DNA of 64,000 nt, from contig JAUNGP010000001.1 in the NCBI GenBank assembly GCA_030524345.1, positions 1-64,000 of the forward strand, read 5' to 3'. The stretch is from Clostridia bacterium. Its GTDB lineage: Bacteria; Bacillota; Clostridia; TANB77; CAG-465. A program made the translations under genes and the position numbers. The notes beneath the pieces are model-generated. The model was given only the letters and a program-made list of their open reading frames with translations, was not told the DNA's origin and made no database searches. This document shows positions 1-9,700 of the stretch, one piece after another; the stretch's first letter is position 1, and the number at the start of each line of letters is the position of its first letter.

Positions 1-206
1 GTTGCTCTCGTATAAAATACATTTTTGTTATAAGCTGTGTCTGTAGCTGGTGTTATAAGACCTGGGCTATAAAATTGCAATTGTGTTGCTGTTGCTCTTA
101 ACATAAATGGGCTTAATTGCAATGACATAAGAGTAATAAGTAAAAATATGCTTACTACTTTTAATTTTATATTTTTTATTCCTTTCACTTTTTCTAATAT
201 TTTCAT
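1..206 (-). CDS. N-terminus of a secreted protein (partial)
   Basis: The first 68 codons of a gene that runs off the left edge. The start is ATG at 206, behind a strong GGGGG ribosome site. The protein opens with a basic stretch (MKILEKVKGIKNIKLK), then a hydrophobic core (VVSIFLLITLMSLQL), and an Ala/Thr-rich segment (RATATQ) that could be a signal-peptidase site near residue 40. The rest is too short to identify a family. It is read away from the ABC exporter operon, from the same strand, after that operon's terminator. Secretion is inferred from the signal peptide only. Confidence 0.7.
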   Translation of the reverse strand, partial: MKILEKVKGIKNIKLKVVSIFLLITLMSLQLSPFMLRATATQLQFYSPGLITPATDTAYNKNVFYTRA

Positions 207-454
207 TTTAATACCCCCTAATCATATTAAAATTTTTACCCAATAGTATATATTTTCATTATAGCATTAAATTATGCTAAAATCAATCTTAATATTACAT
301 GTACATTACATTCTTATGCAAAGTACAAACATATTTTTACTAATAAATGATTTTAGCAATATTAATTCATTTTTTGAACTTTATCAACTCTATTATTATT
401 ATACCACAGTCTACATAATATGTCAACGTTTTTCTTTCCACTTTTATGTAAAAT
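207..454. other. AT-rich intergenic region
   Basis: No convincing gene lies here. It holds the leader of the secreted-protein gene at 206 and T-rich sequence. A 60-codon plus-strand reading frame at 274-456 has no ribosome site and low-complexity content, so it is not called. Confidence 0.5.
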
Positions 455-500
455 AAAAGTATAGCAAGCAATATTATTTTAAATATTACCTGCTATACTT
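455..500 (-). terminator. Rho-independent terminator of the ABC exporter operon
   Basis: Inverted repeat with arms AAGTATAGCA and TGCTATACTT plus internal pairing, followed on the minus strand by TTTTATTTT. It sits directly after the stop of the last permease gene (503). Confidence 0.75.
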
Positions 501-502
501 CT

Positions 503-1306
503 TTACATCTTCATAGAAATATTATTTCCAGATTCATATTCTTCCATTGCATGATTAAAAACAAATAATGCTATGAGCAAGTATATGATTCCTACTGTTA
601 CTATTAACATCATATATTGTATATTAAAATGAAAAAGTAATTTGATCGGTAAATATGAAATATATGCAACTGGTACAACAGTATAAAGCAATATCTTTAC
701 TCCATTACTAAAAATTTGTTCTGGATATGAAGAAAACGTTGTAAGCAATGAGTGATTATACCTAGTAGCAATTTTTTCTGTATCTTTTAACCAAACGGAA
801 AGTGACCTTAAAATAACCTCCGTAGATACGAAAAATATACTTCCAAAGCATCCCGTAAATATTACAATAAGGATTTTTTTTATGTCAAAATTCGTTGCAA
901 TGCTACCAATTACTATTCCATAAATGAAGTCTCCAAATGCAGAAAAATTACACTTTGAAGTAAGTACATTGATCAGTGGATACTTAGGCTGTAACATATA
1001 ACTATCCATTTGACCAGTAATAATAAATGTATTAATATTTACAACACCTCCAAAGAAAAAATATGTTACTCCATAAGAAATAACCGGAATAGACCATAAA
1101 AACAATATATTATTAAACTCTATCCCATTTAAATTTCCTCTATTTATTCCAAATACAACATTCCAAAATATCAAAAAGGAACTGTTATTGGCAAACATAA
1201 ATATAGTTTGAATCATAAAGCTCACCCTATATGCGGCAGCGGACATAATACTAACCTTTAATGCTTGCAAAAAGAATCTAAAATTGTTTTTAACCGCCAT
1301 TAACAT
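503..1306 (-). CDS. ABC-2 type transporter permease (second subunit)
   Basis: Integral membrane protein of 267 residues with about six hydrophobic segments and no nucleotide-binding motifs. Its length and pattern fit the ABC-2 permease family with two unlike permeases per exporter (the ABC2_membrane_6/DUF990 type). It starts inside the end of the upstream permease gene (17-base overlap), so the two are probably translationally coupled. The ATPase lies just upstream. The paralogous set at 51916-54473 has the same gene order. The substrate cannot be told from sequence; drug or lipid export is typical of such families. The start could be ATG at 1306 or at 1300. Confidence 0.8.
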   Translation of the reverse strand: MLMAVKNNFRFFLQALKVSIMSAAAYRVSFMIQTIFMFANNSSFLIFWNVVFGINRGNLNGIEFNNILFLWSIPVISYGVTYFFFGGVVNINTFIITGQMDSYMLQPKYPLINVLTSKCNFSAFGDFIYGIVIGSIATNFDIKKILIVIFTGCFGSIFFVSTEVILRSLSVWLKDTEKIATRYNHSLLTTFSSYPEQIFSNGVKILLYTVVPVAYISYLPIKLLFHFNIQYMMLIVTVGIIYLLIALFVFNHAMEEYESGNNISMKM

Positions 1307-2066
1307 TTATATTTTTCACTCCTTTTACATTTAATAGATTCACAATCATTAACATAACCATAATTGATAATAATTGAAATACAACAAGCTTTAATGAATT
1401 AGAAATATCAAAATGGACTAAAATTTTCCCTACGGGATATATGGCATAAGTAGTTGGTAAAAAAGTTAGAATATTCCTAAATACTTCTGGAAAAAACTCA
1501 AGTGGCGTTAGCACAAGTAATAACATTCCTTTAGAAATTACAAAATAATACGAATCATTTTCTTCTGTAATAAAGGCTAACATCCCGATCATTACTTGAA
1601 TAAGAATGAGTAATACTGTAGAAAATAATACTGAAATAAAAAATAATATCATCTGAAAAAATGTTATTTTTAGAGAGCCAGCCATAAAAGTTCCAAGTAT
1701 CATAGCACTGACAAAATTAATTACTAAGTTGATAATACATGTCATTTCTTCTGCCAGAGTATACTTCAAAAAGCTGATAGGTTTGGTAAGCATATTGGCA
1801 ACATCTCCATTTTTGATCATATCAGATATTTTCTTATAGTTTTTTCCACCTACTACATACATTAAAAATTCACCCATTATAATGTACCAGATAAGTTCTG
1901 GCCTCGAATACCCTAAAATAACTTTATCTTTTAAAATAAAATCCCATAATTCATTGAAAATAAAAACATGAATTACAAAAGAAAATAAAGAAAAAAGATA
2001 ATCAACTTTAAAGTTCATACTGGACTTTAAATTAAACTGAAAAACTGAAAAATATTTTCTCATCAT
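1290..2066 (-). CDS. ABC-2 type transporter permease (first subunit)
   Basis: A 258-residue polytopic protein. After a short N-terminus (MMRKYFSVFQFNLKSSM) it has an amphipathic stretch and about six membrane segments. The segment LWYIIMGEFLMYVVGG and the following KPISFLKY resemble the permease next to the other exporter, which has TRPRNLIIQ at the corresponding place. Its start overlaps the ATPase stop by 4 bases and its end overlaps the next permease, so the three genes form one tight operon. It likely forms a heterodimeric channel with the product of 503-1306. The exported compound is unknown. Confidence 0.8.
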   Translation of the reverse strand: MMRKYFSVFQFNLKSSMNFKVDYLFSLFSFVIHVFIFNELWDFILKDKVILGYSRPELIWYIIMGEFLMYVVGGKNYKKISDMIKNGDVANMLTKPISFLKYTLAEEMTCIINLVINFVSAMILGTFMAGSLKITFFQMILFFISVLFSTVLLILIQVMIGMLAFITEENDSYYFVISKGMLLLVLTPLEFFPEVFRNILTFLPTTYAIYPVGKILVHFDISNSLKLVVFQLLSIMVMLMIVNLLNVKGVKNINVNGG

Positions 2067-3025
2067 TTCTTCCTTTCTTCATACATCATTTTGATAATAT
2101 CTTCCATTGGAGTAGAGTCAATCTGTATATCTGCTATATTTCCAAGGGAGGAAAAATACGAAAGCACTTCTCCTATATGACTTTTATTAGTATCAACATT
2201 TAAAATAATTTTATTTTCTTCTATACCAATAACGTCATATATCAGTTTCCAAGTTACCTCTAACTTTCTCTCATAATATATAGTAACCCTTTTTTTACTT
2301 AAGTACTCCTGTTTTAATGTATCCATACTAGTATCTTTTACTATGATTCCATTATTAATAACAATAATTCTATTACATAGTACTTCAACATCACTTACAT
2401 CATGACTTGTTAAAAATATTGTAGTTCCTTTCTCTTTATTCAGTTTTAATATAATTTCTCTTATTCTTAATTTCGCTACAATATCTAATCCAATAGTAGG
2501 CTCATCCAAAAAAATGATATCTGGGTCATGTAAAATACTTCCTGCGATCTCACAGATCATTCTTTGTCCCAAAGAGAGCTTTCTTACAGTTTTATCTAAT
2601 AAATGAGTTATTTGAAACATTTCAGATATCTCAGATATTCTATGATCAGTTTCTTCTTTAGACAAATCATAAATACTTCCAAGTAATCTAAAACTATCAA
2701 TTACTGATAGATGCATATATAACTGGGATTTCTGACCAAACATGCAACCTATCCGATATGCAAGCTTTTTTCTATCACTTCCCGGTTCTAATCCACTAAT
2801 TGTAATATCTCCTCTTGTAGGCCGAATAATTCCTGTGAGCATTTTAATAGTAGTGGATTTTCCAGCTCCATTAGGACCAATAAAAGCAACAATTTCCCCT
2901 TTCTCAATTTGAAAACTCACATTGTCCACAGCTTTTAATACTGTCGTTTTCTTCTTAAAGAATTTTCCTTTTACTTTTTGCTTCATTTTGAACTCCTTAC
3001 TTAAGTTTCTTACATTGATAAGCAT
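2063..3025 (-). CDS. ABC transporter ATP-binding protein (ABC-2 exporter)
   Basis: Energises the two downstream permeases. The 320-residue form starts at ATG 3025, chosen because AAGGAG lies 6-7 bases ahead; an upstream ATG at 3043 has no ribosome site. Motifs are complete: Walker A GPNGAGKST, a Q-loop region (GQKSQLYMH), signature LSLGQRM, Walker B DIIFLDEPTIGLD and switch His in LTSHDVSDVE. The residues after about 225 form the extra C-terminal region seen in drug- and lipid-exporting ATPases of the DrrA/NatA type. It is first in the operon, behind an attenuator leader (3044-3231). The intact motifs contrast with the broken paralogue at 53501-54473. Confidence 0.9.
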   Translation of the reverse strand: MLINVRNLSKEFKMKQKVKGKFFKKKTTVLKAVDNVSFQIEKGEIVAFIGPNGAGKSTTIKMLTGIIRPTRGDITISGLEPGSDRKKLAYRIGCMFGQKSQLYMHLSVIDSFRLLGSIYDLSKEETDHRISEISEMFQITHLLDKTVRKLSLGQRMICEIAGSILHDPDIIFLDEPTIGLDIVAKLRIREIILKLNKEKGTTIFLTSHDVSDVEVLCNRIIVINNGIIVKDTSMDTLKQEYLSKKRVTIYYERKLEVTWKLIYDVIGIEENKIILNVDTNKSHIGEVLSYFSSLGNIADIQIDSTPMEDIIKMMYEERKK

Positions 3026-3096
3026 TTCTTTTCTCCTTTTCATTTTATTATTTTGTTATTTTAGAATATTTCTTATGTTTGCATATTTATACAAAC

Positions 3097-3160
3097 AAAA
3101 AAAGATATTCTCATAAAAAACTTCTCTTACAACTAAGAGACTCCTTTTATGAAAATATCT
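3097..3160 (-). terminator. Leader terminator (attenuator) ahead of the ABC exporter
   Basis: On the minus strand a long hairpin pairs AAGATATTTTCATAAAA with TTTTTTATGAGAATATCTT and encloses a smaller hairpin (CTCTTA-GTTG-TAAGAG). It ends in a run of seven T. It lies between the promoter and the ATPase start, so transcription must read through it. Confidence 0.7.
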
Positions 3161-3231
3161 TCATCAGTGTACCTAAATATAATAGGCTTGTGTAGCTCAC
3201 ATAAAGTTTATACACACTCTCTATGATATTG
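3161..3231 (-). promoter_or_regulatory. Structured 5' leader, possible riboswitch or attenuator sensor
   Basis: About 70 bases between the transcription start and the leader terminator can fold into a three-way junction. P1 pairs AGUGUGU with GUACACU; one arm pairs CUU..GUG with CAC..AAG; another pairs CCUA with UAGG. I see no T-box sequence and cannot match a known riboswitch class. Function as a ligand sensor is inferred only from its position upstream of a terminator. Confidence 0.4.
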
Positions 3232-3260
3232 ATTATAACATATTTTTAAAATTATGTCAA
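3232..3260 (-). promoter_or_regulatory. Sigma-A type promoter of the ABC exporter operon
   Basis: Consensus -35 TTGACA (3255-3260) and -10 TATAAT (3232-3237) with a 17-base spacer on the minus strand. Confidence 0.85.
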
Positions 3261-3365
3261 CATTTACATTTTTTTATGAAATGTTGAAATATAAATTAAC
3301 AAGTGATATAATACTTCTCACGTCACTATATTATTTCTATATTAATTGAATAGGAGGATAAATTT

Positions 3366-3827
3366 ATGGCAAAAAACAAGAGTAAAAAAGGTAAAAGATC
3401 AAGTAAAAATTGTTATACTCGGGAAGATTTTAAGGTAAGGATTGTAACGAAAGATGATAAGTGGTGTAGGAAAGCAAAACAACGCATGATAAAAGGAAGA
3501 CTAACCCCAGTTACTATAGATCCTAAAGCTCCACAGGGATACTTAGTAACAATCCCTTCTGCTATCAACTGTAATAATATGCTATTGAACTTAGATGGCG
3601 TCATTATAAAAAGTCGACTATATAATGGGGATTTGTTATTACAAGTTCAACCAACTGGAAAACATAAACCTCGTATTTATAAAATCGTTGTTAAAACGAC
3701 TGAAGTAAAAAAGACGAGAACATCAAGAACATATACACAGTTTAAAAAGAAAGTCTATAGGCGCTTCATCAATATATGCAATATGGATAAGGTTCAGTAC
3801 TTTGAACAATTCTATGACTGTCTCTGA
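3366..3827 (+). CDS. Hypothetical basic protein, 153 residues
   Basis: I do not recognise a family. The protein is strongly basic: the N-terminus MAKNKSKKGKRSSKN and the middle VKTTEVKKTRTSRTY are Lys/Arg-rich, with a more hydrophobic central part (GYLVTIPSAINCNNMLLNL), which suggests nucleic-acid binding. It starts behind TAGGAGG with 8-base spacing, has its own TATAAT-like promoter box around 3307-3312 and its own terminator, and is transcribed against the flanking exporter operon. It is one of several isolated plus-strand genes in this window. Confidence 0.7.
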   Translation: MAKNKSKKGKRSSKNCYTREDFKVRIVTKDDKWCRKAKQRMIKGRLTPVTIDPKAPQGYLVTIPSAINCNNMLLNLDGVIIKSRLYNGDLLLQVQPTGKHKPRIYKIVVKTTEVKKTRTSRTYTQFKKKVYRRFINICNMDKVQYFEQFYDCL

Positions 3828-3846
3828 TATTTTATAAACTTTTTTG

Positions 3847-3885
3847 GATAGACAAATCAAAATTTGGTTTGTCTATTCTTTTTTA
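3847..3885 (+). terminator. Terminator of the 3366-3827 gene
   Basis: Arms ATAGACAAA and TTTGTCTAT around a short loop, followed by TCTTTTTT. Confidence 0.8.
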
Positions 3886-3907
3886 CTATTATTTTTCAAC
3901 ATTTTTC

Positions 3908-3936
3908 TTGATAATTTATCTTTAATATATTATAAT
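3908..3936 (+). promoter_or_regulatory. Promoter of the triple HD-domain gene
   Basis: TTGATA (3908-3913), 17-base spacer, TATAAT (3931-3936). It lies about 75 bases ahead of the ATG at 4014. Confidence 0.7.
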
Positions 3937-4013
3937 GTTGCATAACAAAAAAACATTGATGTCGAATATATTAATTTGACAATCATTCCCACACCATTAA
4001 AGGAGGAGTTACT

Positions 4014-5675
4014 ATGAATGAAATTAGACACAAAGACTCAAAGTTTTCTACCCTTGACTATTTTTACTATTATATTAAAGGCTATGCTATAGCTATTGAA
4101 TACAAATATACCATCATAGCTTTAAGTCTAGCTTTTAAGTACTATGAAATATGTTATTCTAAAGGCAGCTCACGGTTCACCTATGTGCTGATTGATGCTT
4201 ATGATCTAATTTCAGCAGACAAATCAAGTGATTATACCTGTGCAACTACTATATTACAAGACATCATTGATGAATATAATAATACATCTGATAAACAATC
4301 TCTTGCAAAAAAATATTCTTTTACGAATGAAAACTTAGATGCACTAGAAATCTTAAGCTCCAGAAAAAACTATGATTATGCAATCAGTCATAATCCGTTA
4401 AAAAATGTAACCAAAAACAAACTTATGCCACAAAATTTACCATATAATGGACTTGCTGCAATTTACAACTTCATTGAAGAATATGCAACCATGAATCATT
4501 ATAAAAACACCTTGATTGCACTTAAAGTGGCATCAAAGTTACACGCTGGCCAAACAAGAAAAGGTGGTGATCCATATATCATTCACCCCCTTTATATTAC
4601 TTTAAAGATTATCTATTCTGGAACGGATGATGATATCACTTGTGCAGCTTCACTGCTTCATGATGTTATTGAAGATGATGAAACTATGTATAAATGCAAT
4701 GGTTCACTTCTTGTTACAGAATATGGCCTTGACTTTGAAGTATTAAGAATTGTTAGACTCTTGACCAAGCCAAAAGACTATAAAATAACAGATCCCAAGG
4801 AAGAAAAATATTACAAAGGTGTTCAGTCCGATATCAGAGCTACTAATATAAAGCTTCATGACAGAACTGATAATCTTAGTACAATCGAGGTCTTCAAAAT
4901 TGAAAAAATGATTTCTTACGTTGATGAAACAAAGGAGAGAGTATATCCATTACTTGTTCAGAAAAATTACTATCCTGAATATTCTCAGGCTTTTACAAAT
5001 GTAAAGTATGTACTCCGCTCCAATTGTGAAGTCATTGAATCGATTCTTAGAAGAACTCCAGCAAGTATTGATTTTACTGGATATCAGAGAACTTTATTCT
5101 TTATCAAAGGATACGCAAAAGGTAAAAACATGCCAAATACTTTAAAAGCCCTCTCCATTGCTTGCAAATTACATGAAGGACAGCTTAGAAGTATCGGTGA
5201 TCCTTTTATACTTCATCCTCTTCGTGTTGCGTCTTATTTAATCAACTTAAAAATTAATGATGATACGACCTGTGCTGCTGCTCTACTTCATGAAGTATTT
5301 AAAAAATGCAATGTAACTGATGGAGGAATAGCTTTAACAAGTAAATATGATTTATCTCCGGAAGTCTTTGAACTTGTAAAATTAGTTTCAAAACCAAAGG
5401 AAATGTCACTGGATGAATATTACCTTAAGTTACGTCTAAATCCTAAAGCTCTTTTAATAAAATTATCTAACAGAGCTAACACCTGTACCATTCTGAACAC
5501 ATATGAACAGGAAGAAATCGATGAATATATTTCTGAATGTATCAGTCATCTTTATCCCTTATGTGAATACGGTACAGAACATTACAAAAACTTTTCACAT
5601 CAGATCAACATTATGAGATCTCACATCTATCAGATATCTAATATCGTATCCTTTTTAACACATCTTGAAAAATAA
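4014..5675 (+). CDS. Tandem HD-domain (RelA/SpoT hydrolase-like) protein with three repeats
   Basis: Three copies of one HD unit, at about residues 10-120, 145-290 and 355-490, each opening with a similar helix pair (YYIKGYA / YNFIEEYA / FFIKGYA). The middle copy keeps the metal site of the (p)ppGpp-hydrolase-like family: H177, H191 (YIIHP), H216-D217 (LLHDVIEDD) and LHDRTDN. The third copy has LLHE instead of HD and LSNRANT instead of LHDR, so it is probably inactive. The first copy has lost all of these residues. No synthetase or TGS domain is present. It starts behind AAAGGAGGAG. A role in nucleotide hydrolysis is inferred from the middle domain; the outer copies may be structural or regulatory. 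Confidence 0.8.
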   Translation: MNEIRHKDSKFSTLDYFYYYIKGYAIAIEYKYTIIALSLAFKYYEICYSKGSSRFTYVLIDAYDLISADKSSDYTCATTILQDIIDEYNNTSDKQSLAKKYSFTNENLDALEILSSRKNYDYAISHNPLKNVTKNKLMPQNLPYNGLAAIYNFIEEYATMNHYKNTLIALKVASKLHAGQTRKGGDPYIIHPLYITLKIIYSGTDDDITCAASLLHDVIEDDETMYKCNGSLLVTEYGLDFEVLRIVRLLTKPKDYKITDPKEEKYYKGVQSDIRATNIKLHDRTDNLSTIEVFKIEKMISYVDETKERVYPLLVQKNYYPEYSQAFTNVKYVLRSNCEVIESILRRTPASIDFTGYQRTLFFIKGYAKGKNMPNTLKALSIACKLHEGQLRSIGDPFILHPLRVASYLINLKINDDTTCAAALLHEVFKKCNVTDGGIALTSKYDLSPEVFELVKLVSKPKEMSLDEYYLKLRLNPKALLIKLSNRANTCTILNTYEQEEIDEYISECISHLYPLCEYGTEHYKNFSHQINIMRSHIYQISNIVSFLTHLEK

Positions 5676-5682
5676 ATAACTA

Positions 5683-5716
5683 GGCGGTTGAAAATAATAA
5701 CAACCGCCATTTTTTA
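5683..5716 (+). terminator. Terminator of the HD-domain gene
   Basis: GGCGGTTG and CAACCGCC arms followed by ATTTTTTATA. Confidence 0.85.
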
Positions 5717-5718
5717 TA

Positions 5719-5741
5719 TAAAAAAGGGAGCAAATGCTCCC
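5719..5741 (-). terminator. Terminator of hpf
   Basis: On the minus strand, GGGAGCATTTGCTCCC followed by TTTTTT, immediately after the hpf stop. Confidence 0.85.
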
Positions 5742-5749
5742 CTATCATA

Positions 5750-6106
5750 TTATTCTTCATCATCATCTAATAAAGTTTCAACATCATTAACTTCAGGATG
5801 TTCAATTTTCTCTTTTCTTTTTTTATCTGCTATTGCTTTATCTTTTCTTAATTGACCTTCAATTTTAGAAACTAAATCATCCATAGCAGTATATAAATCT
5901 GGAGTATCCATTTCAGCTAAATAAGTACGAGATTTATACTCAATTCTAATATCAATATGTTGCTTTCCTTTTACAACATCAGTAAAAGTTACATGACATA
6001 TTGTATCCTCATCAAAAAATTTAGCAAGCTTTTCAACTTTCTTTTCTACGTATTCTCTTATTCCATCTGTTACTTCAATACGAAGTCCTGTTAAATCTAA
6101 TTTCAT
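5750..6106 (-). CDS. hpf: Ribosome hibernation promoting factor, short form
   Basis: 118 residues matching the S30AE/HPF N-terminal domain: a beta-strand start (MKLDLTGLRIEVTDGIREYVEKKVEKL), TFTDVVKGKQHIDIRIEY, and a second helix (DLYTAMDDLVSKIEGQLRKDK). It binds the 30S subunit in stationary phase. Most Firmicutes carry a long form of about 180-190 residues with a C-terminal dimerisation domain that makes 100S ribosomes. Here the protein stops after a charged acidic tail (HPEVNDVETLLDDDEE), so the dimerisation domain is missing. The ATG follows GAGGTGATT. Confidence 0.9.
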   Translation of the reverse strand: MKLDLTGLRIEVTDGIREYVEKKVEKLAKFFDEDTICHVTFTDVVKGKQHIDIRIEYKSRTYLAEMDTPDLYTAMDDLVSKIEGQLRKDKAIADKKRKEKIEHPEVNDVETLLDDDEE

Positions 6107-6189
6107 AGCATAATCACCTCACACTTATATTATACACTATTTTCATTATAATTCAAGCATAGTTAAGTTTTTTCATTAACATTTCACAT

Positions 6190-6711
6190 TTATTCAAAAT
6201 CTTTATACATATTACTTGCCTTTGCATCCTTTTGCTCATAATATTTTCCACGATATAATATATCAGTATCTCCATCAACATCATGATAACATATCTGACA
6301 AACTTTAGTATCAGCATAAATTCTAACAGGCTGAATGCAAGAAATTTCTAAGGTCCAAGTGCCAGCAAATCCAACATCGCCAAAACCTGCAGTTGCATGT
6401 ACTGAAATCCCCAGTCTACCAATAGAACTTCTCCCCTCAAGCATAGGAGCATATTTTTCAGTTTTAGTATACTCCGATGTTCTACCTAAATATAATTTAC
6501 CTGGCTCTAATACTAATCCCTCTTCTGGAATTGTGATTTTTCTTGTTTTATTTTCCACTTTCATATCTAATATATCATTCTCATAAACAATTAGCTCTTT
6601 ATCAAGAGATAAATTATAGCTGTTGGGATTGATGTTTTTTTCATCATATGGCTCTATAATAATTTCTCCTGTTTTCACTCTTTTTTTAATTTCATTTCCT
6701 GATAATATCAT
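6190..6711 (-). CDS. dcd: dCTP deaminase
   Basis: 173 residues of the Dcd/dUTPase fold. Visible motifs are GRSSIGRLGISVHATAG and GDVGFAGTWTLEIS, which carry the substrate loop and the catalytic Glu of dCTP deaminases, with a C-terminal lid (YRGKYYEQKDAKASN). It makes dUTP, or dUMP in bifunctional forms; which one cannot be decided here. It lies 18 bases downstream of polC on the same strand and may be cotranscribed with it. Its start follows AGGAGGAAG. Confidence 0.9.
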   Translation of the reverse strand: MILSGNEIKKRVKTGEIIIEPYDEKNINPNSYNLSLDKELIVYENDILDMKVENKTRKITIPEEGLVLEPGKLYLGRTSEYTKTEKYAPMLEGRSSIGRLGISVHATAGFGDVGFAGTWTLEISCIQPVRIYADTKVCQICYHDVDGDTDILYRGKYYEQKDAKASNMYKDFE

Positions 6712-6729
6712 ATATCTTCCTCCTAATTA

Positions 6730-9700
6730 TTATAACAAATCAAACATGTCCATTTGCTCAGATCTAGGCATACCATCCAAACATCCAGCAAGTTGTAATG
6801 TTTCTACAGCAACTTTTCCGATTTTAGATTTCATTTGCATGTCCTCAATGGAAGTAAACCTATAGTTCTTCCTTGCATTAACTACTTTTTCAGCATCCAC
6901 TTCACCAAATCCTGTAAGTGCTGATAGTGGTGGTCTAATACCATCATCTTCTAATACAAATCTTACTGAATCTGATTGATACAAATCTACTGGCAAAAAC
7001 TCTATTCCTCTTTCATTCATCTCTAGTACCAGTTCTAGTATTGGATACATATTTTTATCTTTTGGCTGAGCCGCATTTCCAAGTGTATCTATTTCTTTCA
7101 TCTTAGAAAGAACTCTTTCCTTTCCATGTAGCATAATATCTCCATCAAACTCATCAGCCCTAATTGACATGAAAGCCGCATAATATGCTTTTGGTATATG
7201 TACCTTAAACCATGCTATTCTAAAAGCATTTGTTACATATGCAGCAGCATGCGCTTTTGGAAACATATATTTTATCTTAAAACAAGAATCAATATACCAG
7301 TCTGGTACATCATGCTTTTTCATTTCCTCAACCATTTCAGGAGTAAGTTTTTTAGAGGCCTTACCTTTTCTTACTATTTCCATAATTTTAAATGCAAGTC
7401 CCGGTTCTAATCCCTTATTAATTAAATATATCATAATATCATCACGAGTACAAATTGCTTCACTAAGTGTTACTATTCCATCCTCTATCAATGTTTGAGC
7501 ATTATTTAACCATACATCTGTACCATGTGAAAGTCCTGAAATACGTATCAACTCTTCAAAAGTAGTTGGTTTTGTGTCGATAAGCATTCCTCTTACAAAT
7601 TTGGTTCCAAATTCTGGAACACCATAAGTTCCAACCTCTGATTTTATCTGCTCCGGTGTTACTCCTAATGGTTCAGTAGATGAGAATATCCCCATTGTTT
7701 CTTTATCATCTAGTGGTATCTTTGTTGGATCAATTCCTGTTATATCTTGCAACATACGTATAACGGTAGGATCATCATGACCAAGTATATCAAGTTTTAA
7801 TAGATTTTTATCGATTGAGTGATAATCAAAATGTGTCGTTACAATATCAGAATAAGGATCATCTGCCGGATGCTGAACTGGACAAAATTCATATATAGTT
7901 CTTCCTTTGGGAACAACAATGATTCCACCTGGATGTTGACCTGTTGTTCTCTTAATTCCTGTACATCCTTTAGATATTCTATTAATTTCAGGACTTGGAA
8001 CACTTTTGCCTCTCTCCTCATAATAATTTTTAACAAAACCATATGCTGTTTTTTCTGCTACTGTACCTATAGTTCCAGCCTTATACGTAGTTCCAGTACC
8101 AAAGATAACCTCTGTATATTTATGTGCTTTTGCCTGATATTCACCAGAAAAGTTAAGATCAATATCTGGTTCTTTATCCCCCTTAAATCCTAAGAATGTT
8201 TCAAATGGTATATCCATTCCATCTTTATCTAAATCAGCACCACATTTCGGGCACTTTTTATCTGGTAAGTCAAAACCATTTGCACATCCGTTTTCTGAAA
8301 AATCTGAATAATGACAATTTGGGCATCTATAATGTGACTTTAAAGAATTCACTTCAGTAATACCAGTCATATATGCAGCAAGTGAGGATCCAACAGATCC
8401 TCTAGATCCAACTATATATCCATGGTCATTAGAATCCCACACAAGTCTTTGTGCAATGATATACATAACAGAATATCCATTAGATATGATAGAATTTAGC
8501 TCCCTTTCAAGTCTATCTTGAACAATTTCAGGTAATGGATCTCCATATAACTTATGCGCTTTTTCCATGGCTATATTCCTAATATCTTCTTCACATCCTT
8601 CGATATGAGGCGGACATTTTTCATCTGATATTGGACTAATTCGATCACACCAATCTGCAACTAAATTTGTATTTGTCACAACAATTTCATATGCTTTTTC
8701 TTTAGGTAAATAATCAAATTCTTTTAGCATCTCCTCTGTTGTCCTAAAATATAATGGTGCTTGCATATCGGCATCATCAAAACCTTGTCCAGCTTGTATA
8801 ATTCTTCTATAAATTTCATCTTCAGGATTCATAAAGTGAACATCACAAGTTCCAACAACCGGTTTTTTAATTTTATCTGCTAATTCTACAATCTCTTTAT
8901 TAATATCGATCAAATCTTGATGTGTTAATTTAATATATTCTGGTTCCTCATCCTTTGGTCTTTTTCCATCTTTTTTTACTTTTTTGCCAATTCTCTCATA
9001 AAATTCATTATTTCCCAAAGGTTGAATTTCTAAATAATCATAAAAATTTGCAATCTCCTCTATCATACTACCATCATTATGTCCTAATCTATGTTCCAAT
9101 ATTTCTTGATATAATTCACCTTGTTCACATGCAGATCCGATAACTAATCCTTCCCTATATCGCTTTAACATAGAACGAGATATTTTAGGTCTTTTATGAA
9201 AATTCCATACATGTGAATAAGAAACTAATTTATATAAATTTTTTAATCCAACATAATTTTTGGCAAGTATAATAATGTGATTTGCTGGTAAATTCTTTGA
9301 TCTATCAGAGATATTTGTAAATATATAGTTATTAATATCAACTCGTTCCTTTTCACAATCTTCTTTCATTCTAATAAACATCTTTGCAGTAGCTCTAGTA
9401 TCATTAATTGCTCTATGTGCTCCTTCCAAAGGAATTCCTAGATATTCAACCAAAGTGCCAAGCTTATGATTCTCAACACCGTTATATAATTCAAGTGACA
9501 TTTCATAGGTATCTATGACATATGGCTTAAATTCAAGTCCTAACTTTTGTGACTTATTTGCAATAAAACTAATATCAAAATGTGCATTATGGGCTACAAG
9601 TACAGAGTCTTTCGTAAATTCCAAGAATTTTGGGATTACTTCATCCATTTTAGGAGCATTTTCAACCATATCATCTGTAATATGGGTTAATTCTTGAACT

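Noticed and set aside
274-456. A 60-codon plus-strand reading frame near the left edge
   Set aside because: No ribosome site, low-complexity composition, and no promoter.
3159-3170. CUGAUGA sequence in the exporter leader, suggesting a hammerhead ribozyme
   Set aside because: The required GAAA segment and flanking stems are absent.
3044-3231. T-box interpretation of the exporter leader
   Set aside because: No T-box sequence and the leader is too short for a stem I; the neighbours are not amino-acid genes.
7819-8193. A 124-codon plus-strand frame inside polC
   Set aside because: Antisense shadow of a conserved polymerase; no ribosome site.
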